64,000 nucleotides of DNA from Allacma fusca (taxonomy: Eukaryota; Arthropoda; Collembola; Symphypleona; Sminthuridae). The stretch lies in the NCBI GenBank assembly GCA_947179485.1, contig OX359247.1:64903001-64967000 (forward strand), in the 5' to 3' direction. The notes beneath the pieces were generated by a model that saw nothing but the letters and a program-made list of their open reading frames with translations, had not been told where the DNA came from and did no database searches. This document shows positions 58,251 through 64,000 of this stretch, in pieces. A program made the translations under genes and the position numbers. The first letter of the stretch is position 1, and each line of letters starts with the position of its first letter.

Positions 58251-59455
58251 GGTAGTCTGTGTAAATTTCCCATCCCTGATCATTTTTGATAATTGCCCCG
58301 AAAAATCTGACGACGGGATTCGGACATATCCCGGATCAAAGTTAGCAAAAAATGAGGGGGGCTCATGGGGTACCAAAAAATTCAAATAGTGAAAAGTAGC
58401 AATATTACTTGAGATAGATATTGAGATCGGGGGTCACAGCTCGGTCATCGTGTCACAAACTGGAACCAAACTTGACAGACTACTCAACCATCTTTAAAAC
58501 AACGGTTCTAGCTTATTTGCGGGCAATTCGAATGATTTTTAATCACCAAATCCTGTATGGGTAAGATATTGACCTCGGGGGTCACAGCTCGGTCATCGTG
58601 TCACAAACTGGAACCAAACTTGACAGGCAACTCATCTGGGCTTAAACCAAAAGTTCTAGCCTATTTGCGGGCAATTCGAATGATTTTTAGGTACCAAATC
58701 CGGTATGGGTAAGATATTAACCTCGGGGGTTACAGCTGGGTCATCGTGTCACAAACTGCAACCAAACTCGGCACACGTTTAATATGTGTCTAATTAAAGC
58801 CCTTATTCCAATCTGGGCCAGTTTTGTCACCGTTTAGATTATGAAACCGGTATCAACGCTCTTTGACCTCTTGAGGTCAGTATCTTGGAATGTTGAGGTC
58901 ATATCTCGCTGAATTTTTTTTTGCACGTTATTTAATTTTTATTCTTGCCATTTTTGAAGTAATATTGCTACTTTTCACTGTTTGAATTTTTTGGTACCCC
59001 ATGAGCCCCCCTCATTTTTTGATAACTTTGACCCGGGATATCTCCGAATCCCGTCGTCAGATTTTTTCAGGGCAATTATCAAAAATGATCTACGCATTAA
59101 AGCGCACCCTGCATTAATGTTTTCGTTAAAATCGAACAGAGGACATTTTCTCGTAAGGATTGTGCGGTGTCCTTTGAATGTTTTTCAAACTAGCTTATTT
59201 TATAAGGAATTTCTGCACATTTAATACTCTCACATTAATTGACATCAAAGACGCTAAACTGATTGTTGAATAACTGAGGTTGGATTTTTTACTTCATATC
59301 TTTACACACATACCATAAAAATCGACTTGTATTCGTGTTTTTACCATAATCGGATTAATTTACAATACCGTACCTTACAAATATTACCGGAGTTTTTCCA
59401 CTTTACGGTAACGGTAATTACGGTATTTTAAACAAGAACGGTATGAACATGTCTA

Positions 59456-60108
59456 GTACGTTCGTATTAATAAAATACATCTTTATTTCGAAAATTCTCT
59501 CAAATCACACGAACTGGTTAATTGCCGCATCCAGTCGATGCTACTTTTTACAGTGTTAAAAGACAGTTTAAACAAATTACGAAATCACAATAGATGGCGT
59601 ACCTAACACTACTGTAAAAATGTACCCATGTAATGATTATGTATTTATTACCTATGCAATAAACACCTAAATCAGGGGTGCATTAATAAAACTAATTTTT
59701 ACCCTGACCCAAACCCTCAAAATAGATTTGTGGGCCTTTACACATGCAATCTGAGGGCCTTAGTCAACATGTTTTTACCCTGGCCGGGCCAGGGTGGGCC
59801 ACCCCGTAAATCCACCCCTGACCTAAATGTATGTGTGTTAACATGTGATCATCTTTATTTTCTCGAGGTCAGATGGTTAGCCTTACCTTTAAATTCAAAC
59901 TTTAGACTCTTTAGACAACGTAATACCGTTGAAAGGTTGAATTATCTGCAACACTGGTTCGGTAGTTATCCTGATGATAGACAAACAAGAATTAATGATA
60001 TTTAAAGATATCGAGCAGATTAGTAGGCTCATATTTGATATATATTAAGGGTTTGCACCGCATTTACCAATAGATTTGCAAGAATCATTAAAGTTTTACT
60101 CGGTGCAG
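59456..60108. other. Non-coding stretch
   Basis: No recognised gene. A stretch near 59690-59830 contains GGCCCTGGCC-like words of unknown origin. The open frame at 59730-60005 has no family signature. Confidence 0.35.
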
Positions 60109-60111
60109 TAA

Positions 60112-60886
60112 GGGAGCGTCCATAAATGATGTCATGCCATATATCAGTGGGTCCTTTCATAATTTTCTGACGCTGGAATGATACAGTCAGTGGGTCTAAC
60201 AAGTTCATTATGACATCATCATCAACGATTAAATGAAATAGGAGGTACAAGGAACCATGCGACATCTGCTGCTCAAATAATTGCTTTATCACGCCGCCAA
60301 AGAGTGATACCAGGGAAAACATATATCTCGAGGAAAATCTCAATTGGGAGGGATTGTATTTTGCTAACAGGAATTTTTAAATTTGATTTAAAAGGGATTT
60401 AAAAATTGGCATTTTTTTGCAGGTATTTTCAAATTTATTGGCTTGTTACAGGGAAAGTTGCGCAAACAAGGGTTTTTAGATTGGTTAAGCTTATTTGGCA
60501 GGGGTTTGCCGTCTTGTAGGGAAATTAATTTTGCTAACAAGGATTTTGAAAATCGATGACCTTTTTTCAGCAGGGATTTTTGAAATCGTTGAGGACCTCC
60601 CTGCAGGGACATAAAATTCAGCAGTGACATTCAAAAATGATCTTTCAGGGAGATTAACAAAAATCCGACCACTGATTTACAGAGGCTTTTGATTGAGGTG
60701 CTGATTTTCGGACGTTTTAACCACAAATGTTTGAGAACATACGTGGTTGATTTCTGTGCTTGGTGAGAGTGACGTCATTATGAGGGTGGGTCCATCACTA
60801 ACGCCAGAAATGACAGCTTAATGACACTAGTATCAGTGGGTGGGATTTTTATGATTTTTGGCATGACATCATTTATGGACGCTCCC
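60112..60886. mobile_element. Harbinger-type MITE, enlarged copy
   Basis: The ends GGGAGCGTCCATAAATGATG and complement are flanked by TAA (60109-60111, 60887-60889), a 3-bp duplication. It is related to the 421-bp copy at 20019-20439. The additional length (about 350 bp) corresponds to a nested fragment at roughly 60340-60673 of the CAGNGGTCGGATTTTTGT family seen at 34704-35071. TGACGTCA is present at 60770-60777. Confidence 0.82.
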
Positions 60887-61260
60887 TAAATAGTGACTGC
60901 GCCACCAGTAGAAGAGGCAAGTATTAGCATGTGTTTAATATGACCTTGGTTTCTTGAGCTAAAAACATTTAATCGGCAAACCTTGATTTGAAGAAGATTG
61001 GGCCACCCGTTTCATCTGAGCGAATTTAAATAGAACACAAATGCAAAATAGAATAGAAAATGTACACAAATGTTTTTATATACTCTCCGACAGGTGTCGC
61101 AGACACTGGGTTCTTAGCATAACTTAGTTTTCAATACTCCAATAATTCCGCACGCAATTACTAAAATTATTATTGCACAATATTTCATTATTACTTAAAT
61201 TGTGTCGAAAGTCTCTGCTTTATAAAACTAAGATCAGTTACTCTGTCCGTTACTGTATAT

Positions 61261-61736
61261 TAGTGTTTCTGAACGGTACCAAAACATGGACTCGACCCGA
61301 CTCGTTTTCCCGAACCGAAAAAAATCCCAATTCTGTTCCCGAAACCGGAACAGATATTTTCGAGTCCGGGACATTTTTGGTTTCCGGGAACCGAACCGGA
61401 AAATAAAAGCAGTTCCCAAACCGGTTCCGGTTCCTTCCCGAACCGACATAAAATGTATATGATTCATTTTTATGGAAGTCAAAATTTTGTCGCCTTTCAA
61501 ATGATAGTTGACAAATGCTGGCCAAACCAAGTTTCGCGTTTTCATCCAAAACGGCAGCTTTAACCAACGCTTCCCGAAAACTTTCGGTTTTAATTTTTGT
61601 GCCCGAAACCGGACCAAAATTTGACGGTTCATAAACCGATGACCCGAAACCGGACCGAAATGTGACGGTTCTTTAAAACGTTGACCCGAAACCGTACCGG
61701 AACCTCGGGAATTCCCGATACTGAACAGAAACACTA
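61261..61736. mobile_element. MITE with TAGTGTTTCTG ends and CCGGTTCCGG-rich arms
   Basis: The ends TAGTGTTTCTGAACGG and complement of TAGTGTTTCTGTTC are inverted. The interior consists of CCGAACCGG / CCGAAACCGG words on both strands, giving a foldback. No target duplication was recognised. Long minus-strand open frames here (61234-61752, 61250-61567) are by-products of the repeat. Confidence 0.75.
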
Positions 61737-61802
61737 GAAGGGACTGATTCACTCAGTACGTTAATTTAAATCATGTACGGACAATATGACTGACTAAATG
61801 CG

Positions 61803-61810
61803 TGACGTCA
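61803..61810. promoter_or_regulatory. CRE/ATF-type site upstream of ACTR10
   Basis: A perfect TGACGTCA lies about 350 bp before the ACTR10 ATG. A GC-box-like GGCGGG is at 61874-61879. Both are plausible proximal promoter elements, but I have no transcription start. The site shares CACAAATGACGTCA (inverted) with the Harbinger-type MITE end at 20019-20439. Confidence 0.4.
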
Positions 61811-62160
61811 TTTGTGGTGTATCCGTAATGCAAATGCAAATACTAAACTGTCGTCCCAGTCATCTGACGTGGAGGCGGGCCTGTTTGGCTAGTACATACA
61901 TAGATCTATAATACAAGCAATACAAGATTACAGTGCGATCAGAACCAGATTGACAGTTGACTTAGTGTGTTTGAGTGAAGTATTGAATTGATATATGGAA
62001 TTTGTAAGTTCAATGAAAGGAATACGACAAAAGGACTACCCGAAGACCAAGCTCTTTTAATTTTAGCTTTAGTGGGGGATAGGAAGTACATAGTAATTTG
62101 TGCATAGTACATATTACCAAAGAGCTTTTGTTGTTTTGGGCGTGAAAAATCTGAACGAAC

Positions 62161-62492
62161 ATGCCTCTGTACGAAGGAATCGGTCTGATTAATGAAAAGC
62201 ACCCTGTGGTGCTTGATATTGGAACCGTATATACAAAGTAATTTATTATAATAAGAAAGTTAATGTCTTTCCAAAACACGATTGTAATTAGAAAACTATG
62301 TTTCTTGAAATCTTATATAATTATTGTGATTATCAGAGCCGGTTTTGCTGGCGAAACTTCCTGTCGCTGCATTGTTCCCTCCCGGATACGGGACAAAGAA
62401 AGTCCAACTGGTTGGAGGAACTTACGTGACTATAAGGATTCCTCGGACTTATATCAAATGTTTGTGGAGTTTCTTCAGTTTTTGTACTGCAA
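62161..62492 (+). CDS. ACTR10: Actin-related protein 10 (Arp11), exons 1 and 2 only
   Basis: Exon 1 is 62161-62237 (MPLYEGIGLINEKHPVVLDI, then GTVYTK) and exon 2 is 62337-62492 (AGFAGETSCRCIVPSRIRDK through FVEFLQFLYC). Donors GTAATT and GTAAGG and the acceptor TATCAG keep the frame. MPLYEG, the VVLDIGTVYTK phosphate-loop strand and AGFAGE are characteristic of Arp10/Arp11 rather than actin. Arp11 caps the pointed end of the dynactin Arp1 filament and supports dynein cargo binding in the cytoplasm. Only about the first 77 of some 400 residues are here; the rest must lie beyond the window, so intron 2 exceeds 1.5 kb. It contains the MITE at 62753-63582. Confidence 0.92.
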
Positions 62493-62752
62493 GTAAGGAA
62501 GAGAATTGTACTTACACTTATTTTTTACGATATTTTATGTTTAGTGGTACCGCTCTGTAATGTTGTTATTTATTGTTCGATTCTGCCCTGATGTAGCGAG
62601 GTCGACAGAACTTGTACAATTTTAACTAATTTGTGTCCAAGTTTAAATTTTGTTTCTGACGCTCTCGGACTCATGTTATTCTTATTATTAATTGGATTTT
62701 TATGTGGGTGCTTTTGTTACTACCAAGGCCGTTATTCTGACCAAAGTAAATA

Positions 62753-63582
62753 CAGTAAAACCTGTATATAGTGGTTTCTCTAGGGAACCTAATATTTGAC
62801 CACTATGTACAGTGACCACTATACTCAGTATAGTGGTCATGGACCACTATATAGGGTGCATATATTAAGTGAATATTTTAACGCGTTTAAGAAGACATGA
62901 TTGAAACGGTCGCATTTTTTTACATAATCACTAATTTTTGACCGTTTAAAATTTTTTAACGTGTGGTAGCAAGATATTCTGTATAACGATAATTCTATAC
63001 GGTAATTATAAATATTGTTTTTGAATACTACGTGAAATAGCTACCAACTATCGTAAAATTACTTTATTATTGACCCCGGCAGATTCTCCGTAAATATAGT
63101 ATAATTTAAACAAATATAATGTTTCTTCTTCCAAGGTTCAATCCAACCATTGCTTGCTGGCTATCCTGCCTACCACTTTCACTTTGAGATTTTCCAAAAA
63201 TTCTAATATTTCTATTTTTTCGAAAAGGAAATCAAAGTGTTTTTGAACTGTGCGGGGTATGGAGGTATGGTACTGGGAATATGCTTTATTTAAGAAACCG
63301 TAATCTAGAATAATCTTAGAAATCTATAGAAATTATGAGCGACGATTTCGTGTGCACATGGTTTTTAATGCTGACCACTGTATTCAGAGTTCGAAGCATG
63401 CATTTCGTAGTGAATGGACATCAGCCCGGGTCCATTATTGATAGGGGACCACTATAGAGAAAACCACTGTATACAGGGTTAACGTAATGTTAAAACATAG
63501 GGCGCATGACGGGGACACATGATACTGGCCACTGTGAACAGGAGACCACTGTATAGGTGGTCACTATATACAGGTTTTACTG
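62753..63582 (-). mobile_element. TA-flanked MITE, copy B, in ACTR10 intron 2
   Basis: The ends CAGTAAAACCTGTATATAGT and ACTATATACAGGTTTTACTG are flanked by TA (62751-62752, 63583-63584). It is the inverse-oriented relative of 11527-12267, better preserved at its ends. No coding. Confidence 0.9.
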
Positions 63583-63820
63583 TAGTACTATTGATTTATT
63601 AGTAACCCTTAAAACTTCAAAAACTGGACCTGCAATGTGTAAAGAATTTAGAGGAACATATTTAGCTTTCAGAATTTTTCGAATATATTCGGCTTTCTTA
63701 ACAAGTATATAGGGAATCTACAGGGGGGTCATACCTAGTGTATTACATGGAGTTTTTACTGGCACGTGCCAGGGTAAGTAAATACCTCGTACAGTTGATT
63801 GAAGGTTTCACAATGCCACT

Positions 63821-64000
63821 AAGGTACAAGTCATACGTCAGTTGTACCAGTCTAACACTAATCCAGGATGGGATAATGATGAAGGGAACGTTAGGAAAAG
63901 ATTCTTAGATGTAGGTATACATACTTATTCTTTGGTGTCAATTAAAGAAGAACTGCTGACAGTCGGCTTTCACGTTTTATTCAGTTGTACCAGTTGTATT
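63821..64000 (+). other. Open stretch at the window end, unrecognised
   Basis: A frame running off the window reads QLYQSNTNPGWDNDEGNVRK, then RFLDVGIHTYSLVSIKEELL. The composition looks protein-like, and an AG precedes it (CGTCAG near 63838), so it may be an exon. It does not resemble the next part of ACTR10. It could belong to a transposon in the intron. Confidence 0.35.

Larger units (their letters stand above)
56224..58277. mobile_element. hAT-type non-autonomous element rich in TTAATCCAATCC
   Basis: It is flanked by GATCATTT (56216-56223, 58278-58285), an 8-bp duplication; copy 1 of the foldback element has this site once (42940-42947). The right end, inverted, is AGGGATGGGAAATTTACAC, hAT-like; the left end GGATTATTAATCC is diverged from it. 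Its arms repeat TAATCC words. It was itself invaded at 56939-57738. Confidence 0.88.
55617..59453. mobile_element. Foldback DNA element, copy 2, with nested insertions
   Basis: The termini match copy 1 and are flanked by TA (55615-55616, 59454-59455). After removing the insertion at 56224-58277 and one 8-bp duplication, the length is exactly 1,775 bp, as in copy 1. I noticed only three single-base differences in the left arm (for example TTCGCG versus TTCGCC near 56204), so the copies are young. Confidence 0.93.

Noticed and set aside
61234-61752. 172-codon minus-strand frame
   Set aside because: It is made entirely of CCGGTTCCGG-type repeat words within a foldback MITE, giving repeated Arg/Phe/Gly peptides.
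63585-64000. Third exon of ACTR10 within the window
   Set aside because: The translated segments do not show the expected continuation after the FLQFLYC end of exon 2, such as the conserved LLVNP-type strand.

Overview
This is a metazoan nuclear window: A+T-rich, intron-containing and dominated by transposable elements (TEs). The animal assignment rests on two host genes. One is a BTB/C2H2 zinc-finger gene. The other is the 5' end of ACTR10 (Arp11), a dynactin subunit. An arthropod or similar invertebrate is likely from gene style and TE mix, but the species cannot be named from the sequence.

Layout. 0.3-3.2 kb: a nearly continuous non-LTR retrotransposon (LINE) ORF. 4.0-5.9 kb: three DNA elements nested inside one another. 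6.5-13.5 kb: hAT and Tc1/mariner relics, a Penelope-like element (reverse transcriptase plus GIY-YIG), a TA-flanked MITE and a 164-bp satellite array. 14.7-20.4 kb: a decayed hAT transposon with intact ends, then hAT-type and Harbinger-type MITEs. 22.8-31.0 kb (minus strand): a nine-exon BTB-zinc-finger gene whose reading frame closes over every splice junction (937 codons). 31-38 kb: mostly non-coding, with foldback repeats. 38.9-44.1 kb: a second, broken LINE copy cut by a Tc1 element inside its reverse-transcriptase active-site region and truncated by a 1,775-bp foldback element. 44.3-45.4 kb: an orphan ORF resembling a papain-fold cysteine protease. 45.5-50.0 kb: a nearly intact hAT transposon with a six-exon transposase. 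50.5-51.3 kb: an unrecognised four-exon gene of 167 codons. 52.2-55.5 kb: a possible Helentron-like element with a central minisatellite. 55.6-59.5 kb: a second copy of the foldback element holding two further nested insertions. 60.1-61.7 kb: more MITEs. 62.16 kb to the end: ACTR10 exons 1-2, with a MITE in intron 2.

Two signals stand out. First, the hAT transposon at 45.5-50.0 kb repeats an 18-bp palindrome (CAAAATTCCGGAATTTTG and variants) in its 5' leader, in four of five introns and just past its stop codon, but in no exon. Second, three Penelope-type 3' tails share a hammerhead-like core whose stem varies with base pairing kept. Several insertions are proven inside the window, because an uninterrupted copy of the target is also present.

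Splice sites were placed by reading GT/AG sites and frame continuity. No database or folding program was run, so family names rest on recognised motifs.
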